Below are positions 1-6,553 of a stretch of 6,571 bases of DNA, piece by piece (the first letter of the stretch is position 1; each line of letters opens with the position of its first letter). Below the pieces are notes generated by a model. It did no database searches, was not told the DNA's origin, and saw only the letters and a list, made by a program, of their open reading frames with translations. Origin of the DNA: an uncultured Holosporaceae bacterium (lineage in GTDB: Bacteria > Pseudomonadota > Alphaproteobacteria > CAISOG01); contig CAISOG010000206.1 in the NCBI GenBank assembly GCA_903887035.1, positions 1 to 6,571 on the forward strand, read 5' to 3'. Position numbers and translations under genes: made by a program.

Positions 1-87
1 CTCACCAAGACAACACTAGGCCAGATGCATACGTTCTTACCGCCGTTTATGAAAGCAAATGACTGCACAGGATGCAGTAAATTTTAA
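1..87 (+). other. Window-edge region, possible 3' tail of an upstream gene
   Basis: Two plus-strand frames are open from the window edge. Frame 3 reads a short tail ending in RPDAYVLTAVYESK and stops at TGA 60-62, just before the inverted repeat at 62-78. Frame 1 reads to TAA 85-87 and ends in DCTGCSKF. With under 30 codons visible, neither can be assigned to a family or confirmed as coding. The frame-3 tail looks the more protein-like by eye, but that is a weak impression. Confidence 0.2.
62..78 (+). repeat. 6-bp inverted repeat (ACTGCA / TGCAGT)
   Basis: ACTGCA (62-67) and TGCAGT (73-78) are perfect inverted repeats around the 5-nt spacer CAGGA, with further A/T-rich symmetry just outside them (AAAT and ATTT). 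It could be the terminator hairpin of whatever gene ends at the left edge, since AAATTTT follows it, or an operator upstream of the protease gene. The stem is short and there is no clean T-run, so neither role is firm. Confidence 0.35.
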
Positions 88-185
88 GGAAAGATATTAC
101 TAGACACCAACACCCCCCTTGTCATTTGACGGCGGCTGCGTCACATTGGTGAACGGTTTTTTTCTCCACCGTTTCCTAATGTTTC

Positions 186-190
186 AAAGG
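186..190 (+). promoter_or_regulatory. Ribosome binding site deciding the protease start
   Basis: AAAGG lies 6 nt before ATG 197. Neither the TTG at 119 nor the ATG at 179 has a purine-rich Shine-Dalgarno-like sequence at proper spacing. Starting at 197 also places a textbook signal peptide directly at the N terminus, whereas the longer versions add up to 26 residues ahead of it. This supports 197 as the true start. Confidence 0.55.
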
Positions 191-196
191 TTGTCG

Positions 197-1726
197 ATGC
201 GTATCGTCCTTAATCTTGCTGATGTCACCCGCCTGATTCCCCGCGCCCTGTTAAGTCTGGGACTGGTGGTGGCGGTGTTATCCCTTAGCCCGCAAGGGGC
301 GATGGCCGGTCCGGGCGAAAGCTTTGCCCCGCTGGTGGAAAATTTGTTGCCCGCGGTGGTCAATATTTCAACCGTCCAGAATGCCAAAGACTTGCGGGCA
401 CAGGCCGACCCGCAGCAGCAGGTGTTGCCCCCCATGCCGTTTCCCCCTGGTTCGCCCTTTGAGGAGCTGTTTCGCAACTTTTTTGATCAGCAGCAACAGC
501 GGCAACAGCGCCCCGTCAATTCCCTGGGATCAGGCTTTATCATCGATCCCAGCGGCATTGTGGTAACCAACAACCATGTGATTGCCGATGCCGATGTCAT
601 TAATGTCACCCTGCAGGACAACACCTCGCTTAAGGCGGAAATTATTGGCCGCGACAAAAAGATTGATTTGGCGGTGCTGAAGGTTAAATCCGATAAGCCG
701 CTGCCCTTTGTGCGGTGGGGCAATTCGGATACGGCGCGGGTGGGCGATTGGATTCTGGCCATCGGCAACCCCTTTGGCCTGGGCGGCACCGTGACAACCG
801 GCATTGTGTCGGCGCGCGCCCGCAACATTAACTCAGGCCCCTATGACGATTTTATCCAAACCGATGCCCCCATCAATCGGGGCAATTCGGGCGGCCCCAT
901 GTTTAACATGCAGGGCGAAGTGGTGGGGATTAACAGCGCGATTTTCTCACCCTCAGGCGGCAGCGTGGGGATTGGCTTTGCGATGCCATCAGCCCTGGCC
1001 AAACCCGTGGTTGACCAGCTGCAAAAATTTGGCAAGGCTAAGCGCGGCTGGCTAGGCGTGCGGATTCAGGCGGTGACACCCGAAATTGCCGAAAGCCTTG
1101 GCCTGACTAAGCCGCGCGGGGCATTGGTTGCCAATGTTAGTGAGGGGGGGCCCGCGGCAGCTGCTAAGATTCAGGCGGGCGATGTGGTGCTGAATTTTGA
1201 CGGCAAAGATATTACCGAAATGCGCCGCCTGCCCCGCTTGGTCGCGGAAACCGCGATTGGCAAACGGGTGGATGCCACCGTTTGGCGCAAGGGGCAAGAG
1301 GTCAAAACCCATTTGGTGGTTGGCGAATTGCCCGACAAGGAAGATGGGGATGAGGTCGGTCAAAAAGCCCCCGATAAAAACGAAGGCTTAAAGGCACCCA
1401 ACCCCGCCGCCGTCCGTGTGTTGGGGATGAACCTGGTACCGTTAACAGCCGAAGGCCGCGCAAAGTTCAAACTGGATGCTGAGGCCAAGGGGGTGTTAAT
1501 CGAAAGCATTGCCCCCGGCGGTTCGGCGGCGGAACGCGGCCTGCAGCCAGGTGATGTGCTGCTGGAAGTGGCGCAGCAGGAGGTCACCACGCCCCAACAG
1601 CTGGCCGACAAAATTAAGGAAGCCCAGGATAGCGGCAAGAAATCCGTGCTGCTGCTGCTAAACCGTGGCGGCGACCTGCGTTTTGTTGCGCTGAAGCTGG
1701 ATGAAAAGCCTGCGCCAAAGCCGTAG
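197..1726 (+). CDS. degP: Do/DegP-family periplasmic serine endoprotease (trypsin-like plus two PDZ domains)
   Basis: HtrA/Do proteases degrade, and can chaperone, misfolded envelope proteins in the periplasm. From ATG 197 the product has 509 residues. Residues 1-37 form a signal peptide, with an Arg-containing n-region, a hydrophobic core (ALLSLGLVVAVLSL) and a likely signal peptidase I cut after AMA. A Pro/Gln-rich loop follows, with QQQQRQQ near 98-104. The trypsin-like domain carries the full triad: His127 in NNHVI, Asp157 in DLAVLKV and Ser231 in GNSGGP. PDZ1 spans roughly 282-376, starting near RGWLGVRIQ, and PDZ2 roughly 406-499, containing GLQPGDVLLEV. Length and domain order match the family, and nothing key is missing. 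The frame stays open upstream to a TTG at 119, which I reject for lack of a ribosome binding site. It could equally be named DegQ or MucD, because paralogue assignment is not possible from one gene. No clear heat-shock or extracytoplasmic sigma promoter was recognised upstream. Confidence 0.93.
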   Translation: MRIVLNLADVTRLIPRALLSLGLVVAVLSLSPQGAMAGPGESFAPLVENLLPAVVNISTVQNAKDLRAQADPQQQVLPPMPFPPGSPFEELFRNFFDQQQQRQQRPVNSLGSGFIIDPSGIVVTNNHVIADADVINVTLQDNTSLKAEIIGRDKKIDLAVLKVKSDKPLPFVRWGNSDTARVGDWILAIGNPFGLGGTVTTGIVSARARNINSGPYDDFIQTDAPINRGNSGGPMFNMQGEVVGINSAIFSPSGGSVGIGFAMPSALAKPVVDQLQKFGKAKRGWLGVRIQAVTPEIAESLGLTKPRGALVANVSEGGPAAAAKIQAGDVVLNFDGKDITEMRRLPRLVAETAIGKRVDATVWRKGQEVKTHLVVGELPDKEDGDEVGQKAPDKNEGLKAPNPAAVRVLGMNLVPLTAEGRAKFKLDAEAKGVLIESIAPGGSAAERGLQPGDVLLEVAQQEVTTPQQLADKIKEAQDSGKKSVLLLLNRGGDLRFVALKLDEKPAPKP

Positions 1727-1734
1727 TCTTTGGC
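1714..1734 (+). terminator. Inverted repeat over the protease stop codon, possible terminator
   Basis: GCCAAAG (1714-1720) and CTTTGGC (1728-1734) form a perfect 7-bp stem around a 7-nt loop that contains the TAG stop codon. A short T-containing stretch follows but no T-run, so this is not a canonical intrinsic terminator. It could stabilise the 3' end of the mRNA or contribute to termination together with the large palindrome downstream. Confidence 0.35.
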
Positions 1735-1771
1735 TTGCGATTCACCCTGTTCGATACGCCGCGTTTAGGCC

Positions 1772-1920
1772 TATAGTCGTTTCAATTTAGAAATATACAG
1801 CCTGCGAAAATGTTACGAGGTCGAGAAACGGAGCGGAGTGTACACGGAAGTACATGAGCACCGTATCGCAGAGATCGTGACATTTGCAGCACTGGAGATT
1901 TTTAAAGTGGAATGACTATA
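1772..1920 (+). repeat. 149-nt imperfect palindrome, MITE-like element with TATAGTC / GACTATA ends
   Basis: The left half (1772-1843) aligns with the reverse complement of the right half (1850-1920) along nearly its whole length. The ends are perfect TATAGTC and GACTATA. The outer 30 positions match at 23. An inner block, CTGCGAAAATGTTACGA, mirrors TCGTGACATTTGCAG with small gaps. The centre is a perfect TGTAC / GTACA stem with a 6-nt loop ACGGAA. There is no transposase or sizeable reading frame inside. Full-length palindromes with TA-containing ends resemble miniature inverted-repeat elements mobilised by Tc1/mariner or IS630-type transposases, which target TA. That family link is inference. 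The element occupies most of the gap between the protease gene and recF and would fold into a long hairpin in their transcript. No second copy is present in this window. Confidence 0.75.
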
Positions 1921-1936
1921 AAGGCGCTATCCACCT

Positions 1937-3103
1937 ATGCTAACCACCCTGAAACTGCTGGCCTTTCGCAACCATTCCAACACGGTGTTGTCGGGGGTGG
2001 GGCGGATGGTCGCCCTGGTCGGGGCTAATGGCGCGGGCAAAACCAATTTGTTAGAGGCGGTGTCGCTGTTTGCCCCTGGCCGTGGGTTGCGCGGCGCAAC
2101 GGCGGAGGACTTTGGCAGGGTGGAGGAGGCAGGCGGCGGATGGGGCATCAGCGCCCTGTTGCACAGCGGCCATGACTATACAGAGCTGCACACCGGTATT
2201 CGCCCCACCGACAACAATTCGCCCTCCACCACTGTATCCGATAGCCTGAAGGACACCAGCAAACGCCGCCTAATCCTGGCCGATGGTAAGGCGATTAGCC
2301 AGGCTGATTTGCTGGATCAGCTGCACATCCACTGGCTCACCCCCGCCTATGACCAGTTGTTGGTTGGCGCGGTAGGGGATCGCCGCCGCTTTTTGGATCG
2401 CCTGGTTTTCGGCCTGTTCCCCCAACATTTGCGTGGGCTGAACCGCTATGAGCATGGGTTGCGCGAACGGATGACCCTGTTGCGGCACCCTAGCCCCAAC
2501 CCCCGCTGGCTGGACGCGGTGGAGGCCAAGCTGGCGGAAAACGCCCTGGCCATTGCCGCCGCCCGCCTGGAGGTGGTTACCCGCTTAAACCACCAGCTGG
2601 CCGCCCAGCGCGATGGATTTTTGCAGGCGCAGCTGATCCTGGCGGGAACGGTGGAGCAATCCTTGGCCGCTGGCCAACCCGCCCTGGCGGTGGAGGAGGC
2701 GTTGCGCGCCGCCATGAGCCAGGCTCGTCCCAGCGATGCCGCGCAGGGAACCAACAGCCACGGGGTGCATCGCAGCGATCTGTTGGTCAATGATGCCGCC
2801 GGCAACCGCCCGGGGGCGCGCTGCTCAACGGGGGAGCAAAAAGCCCTGCTGCTATCACTGACACTGGCCTATATGCGGCTGCTGACGACCGACAGCGCCA
2901 AACCCACCCTGCTGCTGTTGGATGAGGTGGTGGCGCATCTGGACGCACGGCGGCGGCGGGCGTTGGGGGAACAGCTGGCCGACCTGCCCTGTCAACTATG
3001 GCTGACCGCCACCGATGCCAGCTTTTTTGACGGCTGGCCAGGCGATACCAACCAGTTTTTTGCGGTTGACCATGGCACCATCGCCCCCCTTAAGGGCTTG
3101 TAA
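1937..3103 (+). CDS. recF: DNA replication and repair protein RecF
   Basis: RecF is an SMC-like ATPase that binds DNA at gaps and, with RecO and RecR, helps load RecA during single-strand gap repair. The 388-residue product has the family layout. The N terminus (LKLLAFRNH) is followed by the Walker A motif GANGAGKT at 29-36, the ABC signature CSTGEQK at 296-302, and Walker B TLLLLDE at 324-330 continuing into VVAHLDARRR. A C-terminal LTATDASFF at 356-364 is the position of the characteristic RecF TGTD-type segment. Residues about 89-111 are a hydrophilic Asn/Ser/Thr-rich stretch that looks like a lineage-specific loop. No strong ribosome binding site precedes ATG 1937; the nearest purine run, AAAGG, is about 12 nt away. 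The upstream palindrome ends only 16 nt before the start. The gene is not next to dnaN here, at least on the visible side. Its 3' end overlaps rlmE by 14 bp, tail to tail. Confidence 0.94.
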   Translation: MLTTLKLLAFRNHSNTVLSGVGRMVALVGANGAGKTNLLEAVSLFAPGRGLRGATAEDFGRVEEAGGGWGISALLHSGHDYTELHTGIRPTDNNSPSTTVSDSLKDTSKRRLILADGKAISQADLLDQLHIHWLTPAYDQLLVGAVGDRRRFLDRLVFGLFPQHLRGLNRYEHGLRERMTLLRHPSPNPRWLDAVEAKLAENALAIAAARLEVVTRLNHQLAAQRDGFLQAQLILAGTVEQSLAAGQPALAVEEALRAAMSQARPSDAAQGTNSHGVHRSDLLVNDAAGNRPGARCSTGEQKALLLSLTLAYMRLLTTDSAKPTLLLLDEVVAHLDARRRRALGEQLADLPCQLWLTATDASFFDGWPGDTNQFFAVDHGTIAPLKGL

Positions 3104-3794
3104 GGCGGGGCGCGGTGAAATCGCGTGCCAGCAGATAGATTTCGCGGGATTCGCGGCGGCTGGCCTCTGGCTTAACAAAATCCACCTGGCGAAAGCGTTT
3201 TTGCAGCTCGACCTTAAAGGGCATTGCATCGCTGCCCTGAAAAATTTTGACCAGGAGGAATCCGCCCGCCGCCAGGCAATCATGCGCCAGCTCCAACGCC
3301 TCCTCAACCAAGGCCATGATTTTCAGGTGATCGAGATCAGGATGGCCGCTGGTATTGGGTGCCATGTCCGACAGGATGCCATCAACCTGCCCGCCGTTCA
3401 ACATATCCAAAATCTGGCGCACCATGGCGGGATCGCCGATATCCCCTTGCAGCGTTCGCACGCCCGGAAACTCCGCCATTTCCAGCAGGTCGAGGGCGAT
3501 TAACAAGCCGCCCGTATCCTGTGGCCTGACCCGTTGCAACACCACCTGGCACCAACCACCTGGCGCGGCGCCCAAATCCAACAACCGTTGGCCAGGCTTT
3601 AACAGGTGATAACGATCATCCATCTCAACCAATTTATAGGCGGATCGGGCGATATACCCCTCCTTCTTGGCCTTTAAGACAAAGGGATCCCGCGCCTGCC
3701 TCTGCGTCCAAGGATTTTGCGGCGATGGCTTTTTGGTCGATGCTGCTTTGGGAGACGCTTTTTGGGGAGACGATGGTTTGCTGGGTGGGGGCAT
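3090..3794 (-). CDS. rlmE: 23S rRNA (uridine-2'-O)-methyltransferase RlmE (FtsJ/RrmJ)
   Basis: RlmE uses S-adenosylmethionine to methylate the ribose of U2552 (E. coli numbering) in the A-loop of 23S rRNA, a late step in large-subunit assembly. The 234-residue protein shows the SAM-binding motif LLDLGAAPGGW at 71-81. It also has the K-D-K-E catalytic set: Lys54 in ARSAYKL, Asp143 in SDMAP, Lys183 in LLVKIFQG and Glu218 in SRRESREIY. The spacing of 89, 40 and 35 residues closely matches the E. coli enzyme. The first ~28 residues are a Lys/Pro/Ser-rich, probably disordered basic extension, plausibly an RNA-contacting tail. The ATG lies 10 bp after the priA stop, which suggests co-transcription with priA. 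The stop codon lies inside the convergent recF gene. Confidence 0.95.
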   Translation of the reverse strand: MPPPSKPSSPQKASPKAASTKKPSPQNPWTQRQARDPFVLKAKKEGYIARSAYKLVEMDDRYHLLKPGQRLLDLGAAPGGWCQVVLQRVRPQDTGGLLIALDLLEMAEFPGVRTLQGDIGDPAMVRQILDMLNGGQVDGILSDMAPNTSGHPDLDHLKIMALVEEALELAHDCLAAGGFLLVKIFQGSDAMPFKVELQKRFRQVDFVKPEASRRESREIYLLARDFTAPRLTSP

Positions 3795-3801
3795 TGTTGA
3801 T

Positions 3802-3807
3802 CTTCTA
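3802..3807 (-). promoter_or_regulatory. Ribosome binding site of rlmE overlapping the priA stop
   Basis: Read on the minus strand, TAGAAG is followed by ATCAACA and then ATG 3794. The TAG is the priA stop codon, and GAAG acts as a weak Shine-Dalgarno about 7 nt from the rlmE start. This arrangement is typical of translational coupling within an operon. Confidence 0.45.
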
Positions 3808-5982
3808 ATAAAAACTATAGGGGTCGAGGTCGATTTTGAGGCGGGCAGTGCTGGGCAGTTTGACGCTATGGAGGGCTTGGCGCAACAGCGGTTGCAAGGG
3901 TTGGTCGCCAGGACTTTTCAGCAACAGGCGATAGCGGTATTGGCCACGCAGGCGCAGGATCGGAGCGGGCACGGGCCCCAAGATTTTCACCCCCGCCATC
4001 AAATCCTTGGCTGACCCCGCCACTGCCGAAGTCCCCCCAACCCCAGAAGCCATCATCGTATCCCTAGCCCCCCCTGCGGCCGTCCCCCAGCACCGCGCCG
4101 ATCCCAGGCGATCAAAGGCGGCACGCACCTGTTTCGCCGCCGCCTCCGCCCGTGAGGCCACCGTATCGCTGACAATCAGCGCGGCCAGACGGCCAAAGGG
4201 GGGCAGGCTGGCACGGTCGCGCATCGCCAACTCCTGCTCATAAAACCCCGCATCGTCCCAGGCGGCCAGGCATTGCAGCAGGGGGTGGGCGGATTCAACA
4301 GTCTGGATCAACACCCGCCCGGGCTGCTGCTCCCGCCCTGCCCTGCCCGCCACCTGGCTGAGCAGTTGAAAGGTGCGCTCCGCCGCCCGAAAATCACTGC
4401 CATGCAGGCTCATATCGGCATCCAACACCCCAATCAGGGTCAGTTGTGGGAAATGATAGCCCTTAGCCACCAATTGCGTGCCCACCAACACATCCACCTC
4501 CCCCCGCAACATTTCCTGCACCAACTGGTCAGCCAGCGCCATGGTGGTAACGGTGTCGCTGGTCGCGATACGGATACGGGCGTTGGGCAGCAGTGCCTGC
4601 GCCTCCTCCGCCACCTTTTCAACGCCCAGGCCGTGGCGGGCGATATCGGTGCTGCGGCAAGTGGGGCAATCCTGCGGCTCTGGCTCATGATAGCCACACA
4701 GGTGGCACACCCACTGCCCCGCCTGCCGATGCTCCACCAGATAGGTGCTGCATTGCGGGCAGCTCCAACGATGCTGGCAGCCACGACACAGCAGCAGGGG
4801 GGCATAGCCACGGCGGTTCAGGAACAGCAAACTTTGCTCCCCCGCCGCCAAATTGTCCTGCAACGCCTGCTGCAACGGCGGCGACAGCAGCTGGTCTTTG
4901 GCGGGCGGCTGGGCGCGCAGGTCAAGCAGCGATACGCTGGGCAGGGTGGCGGATCCTAACCGATCGGGCAGCTGGGCATAGCACAATTGGCCGCGCTGCC
5001 AATACGCCTTGGTCTCCACACTCGGCGTGGCGGTAACCAGCAGCAGCGGGCATTCACCCAGCTTAGCGCGCAACGCCGCCAACGGGCGGGTGTGGTAAAT
5101 CACCCCCTCCTCCTGCTTATAAGATCCATCATGCTCTTCATCCATCACGATCATGCCCAGCTGGCTGAACGGCAGGAACAGGCCGCTACGCGCCCCGACC
5201 ACCACCATCGGATCCCCACGCAGGGCACGCAGCCAAATCTGGCGACGGCGGGCGGGTGTTTGGCCAGAATGCCAAACCTGCGGCGCGAAACCAAAGCGCG
5301 CCTCAAACCGCGCCAACCAGGGGGCGGTCAGAGCTATTTCGGGCAGCAGCACCAACACCTGTTTGCCCTCCGTCAACGCCCTGGCCACCAATTCAAAATA
5401 GACCGCCGTCTTGCCGCTGCCCGTCACCCCCTCCAACAGCCCCAGATAGGGTTGCCGTTGCCACAGGGGATCCAAATCGCTTAACGCCTGCTGCTGGCTT
5501 TCGGTTAGGGGAAAGGGGCTGGCGGGCAGCGTGGTCGTCAGGTCAAAACCCCCATCCTCAACCATTGGCACCGCCGCCAACGCCTCCGCCCGCTTCATTT
5601 CCGCCACAGGCAACAGGGATAGGCGCAACATCATGCCAAGAGGTGCCAGGGTGCGGGCGGCACCCTCCCGCAGAAAGCGCGCATGGATGGCCGGCATGGG
5701 GGGCAGATTCATGGCGCGGCCAATGGCTTTCAGCTGGCCAGGGGGCAATGGCGTCGCCCCGCCCGCGCCGTTAGCGGCGGCTGGCCAAACCACCCCCACC
5801 GCATTTTGGTTGCGCAGCGGCACCTCAACAAACTGACCCGCGGGCAGATCGGCCTCAGCCAAATAGCTTAACGGATGCGCCAGCATGGTTGGCAACAACA
5901 CCTCAACAGGGGTTGCGAAATTTTCCGCCAATGCGTCGCTTGGCAGATTGATGGGGGCGTTCGGCATGCTCATGCCCACCAT
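3805..5982 (-). CDS. priA: Primosomal replication restart helicase PriA
   Basis: PriA recognises collapsed replication forks, unwinds the lagging-strand arm 3' to 5' and starts primosome assembly so that DnaB can be reloaded. The 725-residue length is normal for the family. An N-terminal 3'-end-binding region (about 25-130) precedes the helicase core, which has Walker A GVTGSGKT at 185-192, Walker B DEEH at 281-284 followed by DGSYKQEE, GTQLVAKGYHFP at 501-512, and motif VI QVAGRAGR at 542-549. Eight cysteines (399, 402, 408, 411, 426, 429, 439, 442) form the two zinc sites embedded in the helicase. The C-terminal domain includes LGPVPAPILRLRGQYRYRLLLK. Residues about 627-662 are an Ala/Gly-rich low-complexity insertion just before that domain. 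The start is uncertain: Met1, Met4 and Met6 (5982, 5973, 5967) are all close, and none has a good ribosome binding site. Confidence 0.96.
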   Translation of the reverse strand: MVGMSMPNAPINLPSDALAENFATPVEVLLPTMLAHPLSYLAEADLPAGQFVEVPLRNQNAVGVVWPAAANGAGGATPLPPGQLKAIGRAMNLPPMPAIHARFLREGAARTLAPLGMMLRLSLLPVAEMKRAEALAAVPMVEDGGFDLTTTLPASPFPLTESQQQALSDLDPLWQRQPYLGLLEGVTGSGKTAVYFELVARALTEGKQVLVLLPEIALTAPWLARFEARFGFAPQVWHSGQTPARRRQIWLRALRGDPMVVVGARSGLFLPFSQLGMIVMDEEHDGSYKQEEGVIYHTRPLAALRAKLGECPLLLVTATPSVETKAYWQRGQLCYAQLPDRLGSATLPSVSLLDLRAQPPAKDQLLSPPLQQALQDNLAAGEQSLLFLNRRGYAPLLLCRGCQHRWSCPQCSTYLVEHRQAGQWVCHLCGYHEPEPQDCPTCRSTDIARHGLGVEKVAEEAQALLPNARIRIATSDTVTTMALADQLVQEMLRGEVDVLVGTQLVAKGYHFPQLTLIGVLDADMSLHGSDFRAAERTFQLLSQVAGRAGREQQPGRVLIQTVESAHPLLQCLAAWDDAGFYEQELAMRDRASLPPFGRLAALIVSDTVASRAEAAAKQVRAAFDRLGSARCWGTAAGGARDTMMASGVGGTSAVAGSAKDLMAGVKILGPVPAPILRLRGQYRYRLLLKSPGDQPLQPLLRQALHSVKLPSTARLKIDLDPYSFY

Positions 5983-6123
5983 CGTGCGCTAAGACGGGCG
6001 GTTTGTCACGGGCACTTTGTTGGTGGGGGAATTTGCGACCAAACAGCAGAGCTTTTTTTTTGTTGAAAAAATTTGTTTTGCATATTATTTTAAATTAACA
6101 ATAAACACGCACAAAGAAAAACA
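5983..6123. other. Divergent intergenic region with AT-rich tract
   Basis: This 141-bp gap separates the priA start (minus) from the DUF2817 gene start (plus) and must hold promoters for both directions. The priA-proximal half is GC-rich. The half next to the DUF2817 gene is strongly AT-rich, with a 9-nt T-run at 6053-6061, a 6-nt A-run at 6066-6071 and further T-runs. It contrasts sharply with the surrounding GC-rich coding sequence. Such tracts can bend DNA or act as UP elements. No operator was recognised. Confidence 0.6.
6063..6091 (+). promoter_or_regulatory. Possible sigma-70-type promoter of the DUF2817 gene
   Basis: TTGAAA (6063-6068) and TATTTT (6086-6091) are separated by 17 bp and lie about 32 bp before ATG 6124. 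The -10 match is mediocre and AT-rich DNA yields such matches by chance, so this is tentative. The ribosome binding site is also weak (AAAGAAAAAC just upstream of the start). Confidence 0.3.
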
Positions 6124-6519
6124 ATGTATGCAGAGCGCTTAAACTATACCGAATACAGGGATGCTTTTTTGGCGGCAGCGGAATCTGCTAGGGCATCCGT
6201 AACGTCCTATCAGCATCCCCTTTTAGGTCCAAATGGCGAAGAATTGGCCACCGATGTTGCAACAATCGGCAACCCTGATGCCCAAAAGGTTATCGTAGCC
6301 AGCTCTGGCATTCATGGGGTTGAACTGCCCATCGGATCACAATTGCAACAACAATGGCTTGCTTATGCCAAAGCAGCAGATTTAAGCAATACACGCCTTG
6401 TTTTTGTGCATGCTCTGAACCCCTATGGCTCAGCCTATGGTTTAAGAACCGACGAACATAATGTTGATTGTAATAGAAATTTTATTTTCCATGGGTCGGG
6501 TATAAACCTTCGCCTTTAG
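6124..6519 (+). CDS. DUF2817 / M14-like zinc peptidase family protein, truncated N-terminal part (likely disrupted)
   Basis: The 131-residue product resembles the N-terminal third of DUF2817-family proteins, which are related to M14 zinc carboxypeptidases. Substrate and role are unknown. Visible signatures are SGIHGVE with His64 and Glu67 as a putative HxxE zinc site, HALNPYG at 96-102, and NVDCNRNF at 113-120, corresponding to the substrate-carboxylate-binding NR of M14 enzymes. There is no signal peptide. Family members are much longer, and the rest of the catalytic domain is missing. The frame ends in GINLRL and a TAG that lie inside the palindromic element at 6501-6553, so the gene appears interrupted by an insertion. 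Removing 49 nt (6501-6549) keeps the frame open to the window end, reading GIRGNGDS. The gene is visibly lower in GC than its neighbours, which may mean acquisition or relaxed selection. The window ends too soon to prove loss of function. Confidence 0.75.
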   Translation: MYAERLNYTEYRDAFLAAAESARASVTSYQHPLLGPNGEELATDVATIGNPDAQKVIVASSGIHGVELPIGSQLQQQWLAYAKAADLSNTRLVFVHALNPYGSAYGLRTDEHNVDCNRNFIFHGSGINLRL

Positions 6520-6553
6520 GCGGAACTAGCCTTTAGCTAGGAGTAGGTCTATA
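6501..6553 (+). repeat. 53-bp palindromic element with two internal hairpins, inserted in the DUF2817 gene
   Basis: The outer arms TATAAACCT (6501-6509) and AGGTCTATA (6545-6553) pair at 8 of 9 positions. Between them lie two stem-loops: CGCC-TTTA-GGCG (6511-6522) and CTAGC-CTTTA-GCTAG (6526-6540). Both loops share the 8-mer GCCTTTAG (6512-6519 and 6529-6536). The result is a cloverleaf-like or cruciform fold. It provides the stop codon of the upstream reading frame. It is not a tRNA, being too short and lacking an anticodon arm and a T-loop. The true right boundary may lie beyond 6553 or even outside the window. Confidence 0.6.

Noticed and set aside
119..196. Upstream in-frame extension of the protease to a TTG at 119 or an ATG at 179
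   Set aside because: Neither has a ribosome binding site, and the extension would bury a good signal peptide behind extra residues. ATG 197 has AAAGG at 6-nt spacing.
1810..1857. 15-codon open frame inside the large palindrome
   Set aside because: It is very short, has no ribosome binding site and lies in sequence constrained as an inverted repeat, so it is most likely chance.
2446..2805. Minus-strand open frames within recF
   Set aside because: RecF motifs run intact through the region on the plus strand; the antisense frames show no motif or start signal.
3015..3503. 162-codon plus-strand open frame across the recF end and opposite rlmE
   Set aside because: It overlaps two confidently identified genes in other frames and has no recognisable domain.
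4273..4959. 228-codon plus-strand open frame opposite priA
   Set aside because: It lies wholly antisense to an unambiguous priA and its His/Gln/Arg-rich composition is typical of a shadow frame in GC-rich DNA. The other long plus-strand frames between 3805 and 5982 are rejected for the same reason.
6053..6061. Intrinsic terminator at the T-run
   Set aside because: No GC-rich stem directly precedes the nine Ts, and no plus-strand gene ends there. It is more likely part of the AT-rich promoter region.
6501..6553. A tRNA or small structured RNA gene
   Set aside because: The two-armed fold is superficially tRNA-like, but it is too short, has no anticodon or T-arm consensus and lies inside a coding frame. 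An inserted palindromic element explains it better.
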